DNA of 64,000 bases from Siphonodentalium dalli (Eukaryota > Mollusca > Scaphopoda > Gadilida > Siphonodentaliidae), in assembly GCA_032622095.1 (NCBI GenBank), contig CP136066.1, forward strand, positions 96,121,319 through 96,185,318, read 5' to 3'. Shown here one piece after another: positions 36,481 to 47,709 of this stretch. The translations under genes and the position numbers were made by a program. The notes under the pieces are model-generated. The model had not been told where the DNA came from. It searched no databases and saw only the letters and a program-made list of their open reading frames with translations. Positions within the stretch are counted from its first letter, which is position 1. Each line of letters begins with the position of its first letter.

Positions 36481-37564
36481 ATATAATTTTGTTTTTGTTT
36501 TTCGGTCATTGTGACAACAGCAGTTACCGTGGTTAGAAATTATCAACAAATTACCACTACCCTCCCTCTATGTTTGTAACAAATATTTTACAGCAAGTAT
36601 GAAAATATTACCAGCTTTTACTAAAAAACAACACATTTGACATTGAATATTGCATGATGGAAATGAAACTATCAGAACAATATTAATTGACCGAGATCGG
36701 TCAAGGCGCCGAGAAATGGCGCAGGCCCTATTCCGCATTCTCTTAGCGGTGACCATTTTTGGTCGGGTGCATAATTGGTGGTGTCGGGAGTATTTTGAAA
36801 GTGTTTCTTCGGGCCACCCTACATAACCAAAAATGTCGAATAAGAAATAAGTAGTGGTTGCGCCAAAACACCGAACCATCAATGTAACATACGCATATAT
36901 GAATGACTTAGTTTCATGACGTCATTTTGAAACGTCATTTGCCGGAATTCAAACAAGACTGCACTTATTATGTCGTCTCCAAACAACTGATTTCCTTCAC
37001 TAGACCAGGATACAGTTTCATGTATAAGCACGTTATGACATATATAGTTGTGACTTATAATATGGTCTTAAGTTCAAATTTCAGTCATATGTGTATTTCG
37101 CGAACAGTGACTTAATGTAAGATGGTCTTAACGTTGGTCTTAACTTTTAGTCTGGGGAGAGGTGTCTTAATATAACCTTAAAGTTAAGACCGAAGTTATG
37201 AGCCGCCTTTGGTCGGAAAGATGGATGAGATATAGTTCATGTATATTATTATAAATAAATTGAACTGAATAAAATCTTGAGAACACGGATGGATGTTCAA
37301 TAGAAATAAATATAATTAATAACCATTTGGCAGGGACGTGGCCAGTGGTTGTGCGATTAGCGGGATGTCAACTTTTAACTGTAAACCACCAACACCAACA
37401 ACTATACATTTCTGACTGCTGTATAACAAAGAGAGAAACTTGGACATCATCTGTTTAAATTCCAGTAGATTCAAATCACATAATCACAGTAATCACGTCA
37501 TGATAATTGGTCCGAATATTTTCACATCTGGGACACTATAGTTTTATAGTAAATGATTTATACT
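36481..37564. other. No feature seen
   Basis: No gene; one cluster of 'ggtcttaa' repeats at about 37060-37200. Confidence 0.5.
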
Positions 37565-38230
37565 CAGCTGTTTGGTAAATAGAGGATCTACAACTCGTCT
37601 CCAGTTTATAGCGGAATTTACAAAACTCGTCCAGTAAATTAGGTCTGGACCTCGTCAAAGTCTCGGCCCAGACCTAATTTACTGGACGAGTTTTGTAAAT
37701 TCCGCTATAGACTGGGGACGAGTTGTAGATTATATTTATTACATGATCCAAAACCTCGACAAAACTTACTTAAATCAACAAATGGTACGTGAAACTAACA
37801 TCGGCTTATATAAGGCATGCTTGTGCGATGACGTTTCACGTAACTGCGTTGTTTGCCCGCGTAGAGAAATTCCAGATAAATAAAGACTCTTTGGCGTATT
37901 TAATGGCGTATCTTTAATGACACAACTTTTCAAACTCTTCATTCATTATAGTTTGTTGGGAAAATATTGGGAAAAGCCATAGTATTTTGAGACGTAGCGT
38001 ACGAAATGTAAACAGACGACAAACCGGAAGTCAAAGGTTACCTTGCACATTTTAGTCGGGGAGCCAATAAGGTCCACCTGCACCCCCCCCCCCCCGATGA
38101 TTACAAATAACCCTTGTCGTGGTAATCAAGGTATTTCCTGTTATTAAACGAACGTTTAATATCATAATTTATAGAATGGGTTTATTGAATGGAATAAGGG
38201 TAGGATCGTGTAATAAATTGTGATATTAAA
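37565..38230 (-). repeat. Repeat family F, copy 3, with 147-bp palindrome
   Basis: Reverse-strand copy. The segment 37585-37731 is a palindrome ('atctacaactcgtctccagtttatagcggaatttacaaaactcgtccagtaaattaggtctgg' and mirror). The far end carries 'tattaaacgaacgtttaata' and merges with the left tip of the large palindrome. Confidence 0.75.
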
Positions 38231-41200
38231 CGTTCGTTTAATAACAGGAAATAGTCGGGGAGCCAATAAGGTCCACCTGCACCCCCCCCCGATGATTACA
38301 AATAACCTTATTTTTATTGTTCCCTATGGTATCCAGATAAAGAATCCGGAATTCTCCGAAAAATAAAGGTGGCCCTACTAGGTGCTAGAGCCATTTGAAT
38401 CCAAGATGGCCGCCATTTCCTCTAATTCCGACCAGCTGTATTTAATCGTTGTAATAGATCGGTTGTTAGCAAAAGACACGGACAAAATATATACCATTTG
38501 TTGGTATGATGTCCTTCTTCAAAATGACGGCAAAAAATTTCGAAAAAAATTCAAAATGGCCGCCGAAAAATGACGTCATCTGCACGAAAATAGGAAATTT
38601 AATTAATATTTCACCATATCTTCCATTTTTCTTCACATTAATCATTAGTAAATGGCAATGTTTTTGAGACAGTCATCAAGCGTGATATTATAGCGTCATT
38701 TTAAGACATTTGCCATTGACGAGGGTTCCGTAATAGATACAGAAAGAGGATTTGAAAAAGAGGGGTAAAATTTTGGATTTTTTGCAAGACGATTTTGATA
38801 GTCATTTTATCGACAAACCACACAGGCTGTTAATAGAATGTCAACAACTATGTGCTTTATTTTATTGGACGGATGTTTTACTTCAATGGGAATGAAATTG
38901 GTGTAGAAAATTTCCAAAATGGCCGCCGAAAATATGAAAAATGGTAAATATTGCCCCAGGGTGTCCTGCAATGGCTTACAAGTTGTGGTTAATATATAAA
39001 ATTGGCTAATCTGTATTATATACATTGCATACTAACATGTCTGATGCACCATGGATCATTGTTTCTATTGTCACCACTGACATCACCAGAAATATTGGAT
39101 TTTTCTCTCACAAACTTGACATAAATTTCGACAAAAATTCACTTTTCAGGGTTGGACAATTGTTTTAAGTAAAATGCAACTATCATTGGTATCAAAGGTA
39201 TTTATTGTATTGGTCTATCTTAAATGTGTCACACTACGGTGTTTATAGACCAAATTGCTCAAGATGGCTTCCAAATTTGTAAAAAGTTAATTTTTTACAT
39301 ATATCCCGAACATTATTCTCTGCGTTATCCGACAAGGTAGTAAATTGTGACTCACTTGGTTATTGTACGTGTTAGTTAATTAACTGACAACTAAGTTCTA
39401 TTATGTTTGTCCCAGTTCCGTATGGGGCATGACAAATTCATTTTAAAGTTGCAGTATGGAATTTTGCGGAGAACCTCTTTTGTGTTTCTTGCCATATTAT
39501 TGAAAGGAAATGGGCATAACTTTGAAACGGAACTGAGATGAACCATAATATGTGGCTATTCTGGTCCATTATGATAAAACATATCAACTGGATACACGGT
39601 GGATGCCAAGATGGTAGCAAGGGAGTTACTATATGGTCATAGATGAGGTGAATAGGTATACAGGGAGTTATTGTATGGTCAACGGTGAGATGAGTACATG
39701 TATGTATACAATTAGTGACTGTATGATCATAAATGTAATGAATAGCTATACAGGGAGTGACTAAATGGTCATGTGTCAGGTGTATGAGTATACCCGGTGT
39801 TCCTGCTTGGTGATGTGGCGGTATGGTCATGTGTAGGTTATACGGGTATACACATGTGTTGCTATATGGTCATGGGCGAGGGGTATGTGTATATAGCGAG
39901 CGGCTATATGGGCATGGATGATGTGCATATGCATACATGGAGTGAATATACTGACATGGCTGGGGAGTATTAGTATATCTTGAGTGGCTATTCTGCTATG
40001 GTGTGACAATAGGGATACGGGGAGTGACATGGCCAAGGGTGAGGTGAATATATATACAGGGAGTTACTGTATGGGCATGAATGGTGTGAATATGTATACA
40101 AGGAGTGACTATATGGTTATGAGTGGGGTGTCCATGGTGAGATGCATAGGAATATAAGGAGTGGCTGTATGGGCATGTGTGAGGTGAATCGGTATACATG
40201 TAGTGACTGTACGGTGTATTGTTGTGTGTGGCCGTTGTGACCGTATGGGCATTGCTGTGGTGTATAGATATAACGAGAGTAGCTACATGGTCATCTGTGA
40301 GTTGTTTATGTATATATGGAGTGACTGTAATGTCGTGGTGGGATGTATATGTGTACCGTGTGTGGCTGTATTGTGACATGTGGGTGTATATGTATATTTG
40401 TGCTGTCTGTATGATCATGGATGGAGTGCGTAGATAAATAGGGAGTGATTTTATGGTTATGGGTAATGTGTATAGGTGCACCTGGTATGCCTGTACGGTC
40501 AAGATTGTATATTTGTGCTGTCTGTATGATCATGGATGGAGTGCGTAGATAAATAGGGAGTGATTTTATGGTTATGGGTAATGTGTATAGGTGCACCTGG
40601 TATGCCTGTACGGTCAAGATTGAAGTTATATGCATACCTGTGGCTATATAGGGAGTGCCCTTTTGGTAACGGGTGGGTCGTATATTGATATATGTTGTGG
40701 ATGTATTATCATCGGTGGTGTATAGGGTGTAGATGAATGATCATGGATGGCGTGTATAAGTATACATTGAGTTGCGGAATTGTCATGTGCGAGGTGTATA
40801 TGCAAGTATTAAACTTATGAGTGGTCGTGTGTGCGGGTATTGGTATATTTGGAAGGGCTCACCATTGATGAGGTGTATATGTATATCTGGATTGACTCTA
40901 TGGTCATGGGTATGGCGAATAGATATACATGTAGTGGCTGTATTGTCCACGGTGAGGTGAATAGGTATACAATGAGTGACTTTATGATCGTGAATGTGGT
41001 GAATATGTATACACATAGTGACTATATGGTCAGGTGTAGGAGTATACCTGGTGTTCATGCATGGTGACTCATGGCTGTATCGTCATTTGTGGCATGTACC
41101 AGTATAACCAAATATGGCTGTATGGTCAGGTGTATGTGTATAGAGTGGGTGACTATATTGTCATTTGTGTGGTGTTTATGTACATATGAGGTCATGGTGG

Positions 41201-43763
41201 GTTGTACATGTGTAATTTGGGTGGCTATCGCTTTCCACAATAACGCAAGGATATGTTAATCAATAGAGAGGTCATATCAAAGAGTTTTCCACCATGATAG
41301 TGTTTGTGTACATGGGGGAACTTTAAACGTGAAAAGCGATAGCCACCCATTACCACACAGTCATTCCATATATACATAAACACTACAGACATAACAATAT
41401 AGTGACCAACTGTATAAACGTACAACTGACCCATGACCATGGATGGCCATACAGCCATGAGTCACAATGCAGTCACACCGGGTATAATCCTAAACATGAC
41501 CCATAACCATAGAGTCACTCCTTGTATACCCATTCACCTCACTATTGGCCATACGGTCATCCCATGTATACCTATTCTCCACACACACATGGTCAAATAG
41601 ACATTCAATATATACATCAACACCACAACAATGACCATAGAGTCACCCCGGGTATACATATCCACCTCACCAATGGTCATATAGCCACTCGCTTCATACA
41701 CATACCCTCACACATGGCACCTGGTATACTCCTTCATCTGACCTATGGCCATATAGTCACACCGTGTGTGCCTATTCAAAACATTCGTACATGATCATGG
41801 TCAATCACTGTATATATATTCACCTCACCCTTGGCCATGTCACTCCCCGTATCCCTATTTGTCACACCATAGCAGAATAGCCACTCAAGATATACTAATA
41901 CTCCCCAGCCATGTCAGTATATTCACTCCATGTATGCATATGCACATCATCCATGGCCATATAGCCGATCGCTATATACACATACCCCTCGCCCATGACC
42001 ATATAGCAACACATGTGTATACCCGTATAACCTACACATGACCTACACGTCACCAAGGAGGAACACCGGGTATACTCATACACCTGACACATGACCATTT
42101 AGTCACTCCCTGTATAGCTATTCATTACATTTATGATCATACAGTCACTAATTGTATACATACATGTACTCATCTCACCGTTGACCATACAATAACTCCC
42201 TGTATACCTATTCACCTCATCTATGACCATATAGTAACTCCCTTGCTACCATCTTGGCATCCACCGTGTATCCAGTTGATATGTTTTATCATAATGGACC
42301 AGAATAGCCACATATTATGGTTCATCTCAGTTCCGTTTCAAAGTTATGCCCATTTCCTTTCAATAATATGGCAAGAAACACAAAAGAGGTTCTCCGCAAA
42401 ATTCCATACTGCAACTTTAAAATGAATTTGTCATGCCCCATACGGAACTGGGACAAACATAATAGAACGTAGTTGTCAGTTAATTAACTAACACGTACAA
42501 TAACCAAGTGAGTCACAATTTACTACCTTGTCGGATAACGCAGAGAATAATGTTCGGGATATATGTAAAAAATTAACTTTTTACAAATTTGGTTGCCATT
42601 TTGGAAGCCATCTTGAGCAATTTGGTCTATAAACACCGTAGTGTGACACATTTAAGATAGACCAATACAATAAATACCTTTGATACCAATGATAGTTGCA
42701 TTTTACTTAAAACAATTGTCCAACCCTGAAAAGTGAATTTTTGTCGAAATTTATGTCAAGTTTGTGAGAGAAAAATCCAATATTTCTGGTGATGTCAGTG
42801 GTGACAATAGAAACAATGATCCATGGTGCATCAGACATGTTAGTATGCAATGTATATAATACAGATTAGCCAATTTTATATATTAACCACAACTTGTAAG
42901 CCATTGCAGGACACCCTGGGGCAATATTTACCATTTTTCATATTTTCGGCGGCCATTTTGGAAATTTTCTACACCAATTTCATTCCCATTGAAGTAAAAC
43001 ATCCGTCCAATAAAATAAAGCACATAGTTGTTGACATTCTATTAACAGCCTGTGTGGTTTGTCGATAAAATGACTATCAAAATCGTCTTGCAAAAAATCG
43101 AAAATTTTACCCCTCTTTTTCAAATCCTCTTTCTGTATCTATTACGGAACCCTCGTCAATGGCAAATGTCTTAAAATGACGCTATAATATCACGCTTGAT
43201 GACTGTCTCAAAAACATTGCCATTTACTAATGATTAATGTGAAGAAAAATGGAAGATATGGTGAAATATTAATTAAATTTCCTATTTTCGTGCAGATGAC
43301 GTCATTTTTCGGCGGCCATTTTGAATTTTTTTCGAAATTTTTTGCCGTCATTTTGAAGAAGGACATCATACCAACAAATGGTATATATTTTGTCCGTGTC
43401 TTTTGCTAACAACCGATCTATTACAACGATTAAATACAGCTGGTCGGAATTAGAGGAAATGGCGGCCATCTTGGATTCAAATGGCTCTAGCACCTAGTAG
43501 GGCCACCTTTATTTTTCGGAGAATTCCGGATTCTTTATCTGGATACCATAGGGAACAATAAAAATAAGGTTATTTGTAATCATCGGGGGGGGTGCAGGTG
43601 GACCTTATTGGCTCCCCGACTATTTCCTGTTATTAAACGAACGTTTAATATCACAATTTATTACACGATCCTACCCTTATTCCATTCAATAAACCCATTC
43701 TATAAATTATGATATTAAACGTTCGTTTAATAACAGGAAATACCTTGATTACCACGACAAGGG
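38111..43763. repeat. Giant inverted repeat, arms ~3.1 and ~2.4 kb, 95-bp spacer
   Basis: The left arm is 38111-41235 and the right arm 41331-43763. The outer parts (about 38111-39640 and 42230-43763) are near identical in reverse complement; for example the frames at 38382-38573 (+) and 43302-43493 (-) translate identically. The inner parts are tandem arrays of a ~42-bp degenerate unit ('gagtgactatatggtcatggg…gaggtgaataggtatacagg') that differ in length. The left arm also carries a 119-bp tandem duplication at about 40384-40622. The frames rich in 'IHIHLTHDHIVTPC' are translations of this array, not genes. Layout recalls foldback (FB/TU/Galileo-like) elements. No target duplication seen. Confidence 0.9.
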
Positions 43764-44489
43764 TGATAGCTGTTATGTTTCTATAATAGATATCGCAAAT
43801 TGCGCTCAATCCACCGTGCTTTATCACCCATGAATATTAAATGAGTGAATTATATGCCATATTTTGGTAATAATAACGTACATGTATCCCGTATATATAA
43901 CAGCAGGATAGAGTAATATATAACAAGCCCGGAGTATATTATCATTTATAATCCACACACATGAATCTCAGATCCTACATAAATGTATTACAATTGTATT
44001 ATGTATTACAGTTATTAGCTGTGAAATAAAACATTGACTAGAACACGGCACACGGCACACCAGGGGCCGTAAGAACATATAACACTATGAACTATCTCTT
44101 CGTGTTTGTTATATAGTGAAATGAAACACTCCGGTAGTGTGATCAAATAGAAATGGAGAATACTCCTGCTCAAGGTAGATTCAAGATTTCAAGATTTTAT
44201 TCGATAACGGAAGCTCCATGTCGGAACATCAAAATTTGGAAATAACATAACTATAATAATAACGAGCACCAGTTTTCTGTACAATGGGGAGTAACTCTAA
44301 TGATGCCTCATTATGTATTTACAGTGGCTATGTGCTGATTACGCTAGTACAGTATGAAATTCTAAATAAGTAGATTCCTTAAAATTAGTTAATTACATCA
44401 TTGAACAAGAGGTACGCTGTCGCGTGGCATTTGCCCCCAACCGTAGCAATTCGGATTAAGCATGAACGAAACTGCGGATATCCGAGGAG
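43764..44489. other. No feature seen
   Basis: No gene; a short stretch near 44130 ('aaacactccggtagtgtgatcaa') matches about 19500. Confidence 0.5.
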
Positions 44490-44963
44490 TTCTATATGAC
44501 CATTCCAAAAGAAGTTCGTACAATCATCACTTCTAGAAATTCCGGAAACCCAAAAACAAGCGAAAAATCAAATTTTCTAAGTTGCAAAAAGGGCCATAAC
44601 TCTGGCAAAAAACATCAGATCATACCCAAATTCGCACTTGACATGTATTTTCATATAACTGATATAACGGGATTTGCAATCGTACCACAAAAGCTTACGC
44701 TATCATCTGGAAACCCAAAAAACAAGAGAAAAATTTAATTTTCTAAGTAAAAAAAATGGCCATAACTCTGGTGAAAATGACGAAACCCGCGCTATGCATG
44801 TAGCTGTTTCCACATGCTGCTCTATCACCATACCAAATATCAGCTAAATCTGCCCAGCGGTTGCTGAACAATAATACAAAATGTTTGTACGGACGGACAA
44901 AATTGAATTTTCTAAGTAAAAAAGGGCCATAACTCTGGTGAAAATGGGTGGACGAAACCCGCG
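44490..44963 (+). repeat. Host dispersed repeat, target of the Polinton (left part)
   Basis: Tandem blocks 'aattttctaagtaaaaaa(g)ggccataactctggtgaaaatg' followed by 'gacgaaacccgcgctatgcatgtagctgtttccacatgctgctctatcaccatacc'. The first occurrence (44779-44830) is uninterrupted. The second is cut at cccgcg (44958-44963) by the Polinton and resumes at 62174. Confidence 0.85.
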
Positions 44964-45268
44964 AGTAGTAATGGTGGGCACTATGGCCCAGTACCCCCCC
45001 AGACATGGGCACTATGGCCCAGTACCCCCCCAGACATGGGCACTATGGCCCAGTACCCCCCAGACATGGGCACTATGGCCCATGGGCCATAGTGCCCATG
45101 TCTGGGGGGGTACTGGGCCATAGTGCCCATGTCTGGGGGGTACTGGGCCATAGTGCCCATGTCTGGGGGGTACTGGGCCATAGTTCCCACCCTGAGGATA
45201 GATGTTCCTGTCATTGATGTGACATTTCTGATCGAAAAAATGAAAATGGACTTAGAATTATTTTTTTC
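44964..45268 (+). repeat. Polinton left terminal inverted repeat, itself palindromic
   Basis: About 305 bp, mirrored at 61868-62173. The outer part is 3.5 copies of a ~30-bp unit 'gggcactatggcccagtacccccccagacat', then the same units reversed, centred on 'ggcccatgggcc' at about 45078, then a unique part ending 'aaaatggacttaga'. Left end has AGT x2, right end AGT x3. Confidence 0.93.
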
Positions 45269-45333
45269 AAAAGGAAAATCTCACTTTGGAAAATATCAAT
45301 TAGCTATCAAGAGTATCTTTTCGATCATTTGGT

Positions 45334-45349
45334 GGCCCTGAAAAGGGCC
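45334..45349 (-). terminator. Histone-type 3' stem-loop (A)
   Basis: On the minus strand reads AAAAC-GGCCCT-TTTC-AGGGCC-ACCAAATG: 6-bp stem, 4-nt TTTC loop and ACCAA tail, matching the metazoan replication-dependent histone stem-loop. It lies 19 nt after the stop of the gene at 45369-45833. A purine run 'cgaaaaga' follows, as in a histone downstream element. Confidence 0.8.
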
Positions 45350-45368
45350 GTTTTATTTTTGTTATAGT

Positions 45369-45833
45369 TTAGAATCCGCCACATTGAACTTCTTTGTTCG
45401 CCAAAACTTCAATTGATTTGTCTCCTCGCCTCATCCATATTTCGCATTCACAATAATGCTCGTGGCAAACGTGGGGGATCCACACTAGAGGTATTGTTGA
45501 CTTGAATCTTGGTGTTGATTTGTAGCCGCCTTTGGTAGCATCAAACATGACGATAGGTCGCTGTATAACAGTCGCCGCTAATTCAACCATCAATCTTGAT
45601 TCGGCCAAAAGTGGTGTGCGCCGTAAATCTTGTGCCGACGCACCAAGTTCGTCACTCTCTGCGTAGTACAGGTCAACTGCCGCATCTCTCAGAATCATCC
45701 ATCCATCGGTCGTCCCGTAAATTTCGAGGCTGAGTGCCCTCCAAAATAGCGATATTTCTTCACCGTACACTGCTTTACAGTATACCCCACCGCCCATTAT
45801 CTCGTCAAGATCTGTTATGTTTACAGCAGTCAT
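45369..45833 (-). CDS. OTU-like protein, probable catalytic Cys missing
   Basis: A 154-residue protein of the Polinton accessory region. Residues about 24-50 ('YGEEISLFWRALSLEIYG' then 'LRDAAVDLYY') follow the N-terminal pattern of OTU deubiquitinases, where D-G-N-C-L-F normally stands; here no Cys occupies the nucleophile position (Ser appears instead). 'ELAATVIQRPIVMF' and 'IPLVWIPHVCHEHYCECEIW' fit the later OTU strands and the His-Tyr end. If the match is right, this is an OTU pseudoenzyme or ubiquitin binder. It starts at the ATG 45833, whose 5' UTR and first three codons are the same as those of the small gene at 47533-47709. It ends in a histone-type stem-loop and is divergent from the gene at 46736. 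Confidence 0.6.
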   Translation of the reverse strand: MTAVNITDLDEIMGGGVYCKAVYGEEISLFWRALSLEIYGTTDGWMILRDAAVDLYYAESDELGASAQDLRRTPLLAESRLMVELAATVIQRPIVMFDATKGGYKSTPRFKSTIPLVWIPHVCHEHYCECEIWMRRGDKSIEVLANKEVQCGGF

Positions 45834-46735
45834 CTTTGAATGTAGAATAAGTCTGAAGATCCGTCTTGAACATATATCACGATTGCGCGGGCGGTAGAGA
45901 AAGCATATAATACTTTGACGTTAAAAATGACAAATGTTCCCTGACGTTGTTTCTTTTCAGTGCATTATCTGTTAGTTTCACCATTTCGATATGTTATAGA
46001 TTAAATTCATGATAGTATATACAATTAATTAAGATGTTTTAACATATGAATTCATCTTCGTTCATAAACGATGACCAAGTAAAGTTATCAAATGCAATGA
46101 TCAAGAAAAATGTTCAGTATGTTTCTTGTGTTCAGTTTTTATGTATAAAATATGTACAATTCCAAAACCAAAAACTAGAAAAACATTCCATATTTGCCTA
46201 ACGAGGTAATAAATATATCAATCATGTGTACCAAATAATAGATAATGATCTAACGAAATTAAAAACATTTGTTTGATCGCTATGCAATAATGATCAAGAA
46301 AAATATGCATGTTGATCCGGTTCTGAAAAAACACAACGTCAGGAAATATTTGTCAATTTTAACGCCAAAGTATTATGTGATTTCATTGACGCCCGTGTAA
46401 CAATCTTGTGTTCAGTTTTATGTATAAAATATGTACAATTCCAAAAACAAAAACTAGAAAAACATTCCATATTTTCCTAACGAGATAACAAATATATCAA
46501 TCATGTGTACCAACTAATAGATAATGATCTAACGAAATAAAAAACATTTGTTTGATCGCTATACAATAATGATCAAGAAAAATATGCATGTTGATCCGGC
46601 TCTGAAAAAACACAACTTGAGGAAATATTTGTCAATTTTAACGCCAACGCGACATGTGATTTCATTGTCGCCCGTGTCAAATGTATACAAATATTTTCGA
46701 ATTTGATCAACCTTACATTGCATTGCTATCAAGAG
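45834..46735. promoter_or_regulatory. Bidirectional promoter region 1
   Basis: Separates divergent genes. A ~60-bp box ('caacgtcaggaaatatttgtcaattttaacgccaa…tgtgatttcattg.cgcccg') appears reversed at 45886-45949 facing the left gene, and forward at 46334-46395 and 46613-46673 facing the right gene; the second forward copy belongs to a tandem duplication of about 280 bp (46125-46395 and 46405-46673). The stretch 45826-46395 is about 95% identical by eye to 47702-48272. Confidence 0.75.
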
Positions 46736-47219
46736 ATGGATCCGTTAACAGAATTTCTTCAGAGTGAGATATACAGTAATCCTGTTGCACAGAATACATA
46801 TGCGGCACCACAGTCAACAGGCCAAGCTAATACGACAATGACTATAGGTGGTGATACACTCATTTTAAAAGCGATTTTAGATGAACTGAGATGTCTTCGC
46901 AGGGATATTGACGTGAAAACGCAAGTAACGCATCAAGAAGTGAAAGTGAATCTTCATTTCGTTGCAGAAGAGATAGATATACCAATCAGGGTTCATGATG
47001 TTCAGAGATCGAAAGAGCAGAAACAGATCAAAAAAGAAAAAATTATTGGCGGTGAAAGAAAAACAACCTAAGAGTATCATGAAGGCTGAGACAAAAGTCA
47101 GATTTCATCTTCCTTGTAAAGAATCTAAAGATACAGAGAAAAGTGATGAATTCGCAAAAGCTCTCGGTTCTCATGGGAAAGATATGTCAAGATATAAGAA
47201 AAACACAAAACGGTGTTAA
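46736..47219 (+). pseudogene. Accessory protein of unknown function, with a frame change
   Basis: From the ATG at 46736 one frame runs to a stop at 47071 ('MDPLTEFLQSEIYSNPV…'). A second frame, open to 47219, continues with 'KSIMKAETKVRFHLP' and a basic tail. Two facts favour the second stop as the functional one: the histone-type stem-loop sits 22 nt after 47219, as for its neighbours, and the second frame keeps a basic, low-stop composition. The switch would lie in the A-rich run near 47029-47070. It could be an indel, a sequencing error or programmed slippage. 'KVRF' fits the RVxF docking motif for protein phosphatase 1, but a 4-residue match is weak. No known family recognised. Confidence 0.55.
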
Positions 47220-47241
47220 AGTCAGATGATAATTTTAAAAC

Positions 47242-47257
47242 GGCCCTTTTCAGGGCC
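47242..47257 (+). terminator. Histone-type 3' stem-loop (B)
   Basis: AAAAC-GGCCCT-TTTC-AGGGCC-ACACA, 22 nt after the stop at 47219. The downstream sequence 'catttcccaaaaggttactctttcatagctgaaaa' is shared with stem-loop D. Confidence 0.8.
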
Positions 47258-47467
47258 ACACACATTTCCCAAAAGGTTACTCTTTCATAGCTGAAAAATC
47301 AAAACACGATTGTTCAATTCATATTTTATTCAACAACAAATATTTGCAAGTATATTTTGTTTTAAATTATTCGTGGCGTAATTTTTTCAAAACGAAACAT
47401 AGGGTACAAGGAACATTATTAGTTCTTAAGCAAATGCTAAAAGTTTTTCTTTTTGAAAAAATTGGTT
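47258..47467. other. Duplicated 3' region with reverse poly(A) signal remnant
   Basis: 47258-47330 matches 48715-48790, including a minus-strand AATAAA at about 47324-47329 that in the other copy serves the zinc-knuckle gene. No gene remains on the minus strand here, so the block looks like a cassette end left by duplication. Confidence 0.5.
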
Positions 47468-47483
47468 GGTCCTGAAAAGGACC
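47468..47483 (-). terminator. Histone-type 3' stem-loop (C2)
   Basis: Minus strand C-GGTCCT-TTTC-AGGACC-AACCAA; compensated base pair relative to the others (T-A for C-G). A purine-rich 'tcaaaaagaaaaac' follows. Second of two in tandem. Confidence 0.75.
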
Positions 47484-47496
47484 GTTTTTTGTTTTT

Positions 47497-47512
47497 GGCC
47501 CTGAAAAGGGCC
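47497..47512 (-). terminator. Histone-type 3' stem-loop (C1)
   Basis: Minus strand AAAAC-GGCCCT-TTTC-AGGGCC-AAAAAC, 20 nt after the stop of the small gene at 47533-47709. Confidence 0.78.
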
Positions 47513-47532
47513 GTTTTGTACGCCATCAAAAT

Positions 47533-47709
47533 TCACTCCCCATTTTTCTCAGAGTGCGAATTTTGCTTTTGTCCCCCCGCTGTTCTTTTTTGCACGATCA
47601 GCTTTGAACGCGCGGTCACTTCTCTTGCGTGCCTGTCCCACATTATCTGCGGTGTTAGCCCCCTACTTCCTCCCAGTATCGCCATCAAGGGTTCGGGTAT
47701 TGCAGTCAT
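47533..47709 (-). CDS. 58-residue accessory protein, unknown function
   Basis: This short reading frame is supported by context, not by homology. It starts at an ATG in the same 5' sequence ('ctacattcaaagATGACTGC') as the OTU-like gene, and it stops exactly 20 nt before two tandem histone-type stem-loops. The product begins MTAIPEPLMAILGG and has a basic, Gln/Ser-rich tail ('SKLIVQKRTAGGQKQNSH'). GC content is higher than its surroundings, suggesting a different origin or a truncated cargo. The plus-strand open frame covering it (47453-47776) is its shadow. It may be the start of a once longer protein. Confidence 0.5.
   Translation of the reverse strand: MTAIPEPLMAILGGSRGLTPQIMWDRHAREVTARSKLIVQKRTAGGQKQNSHSEKNGE

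Noticed and set aside
39438-42425. Several frames rich in 'IHIHLTHDH'
   Set aside because: They follow the ~42-bp tandem repeat and appear mirrored in both arms of the palindrome; no gene-like ends.
44496-45341. Frames in the host repeat and Polinton TIR
   Set aside because: They translate the GGGCACTATGGCCC units and the flanking dispersed repeat on both strands.
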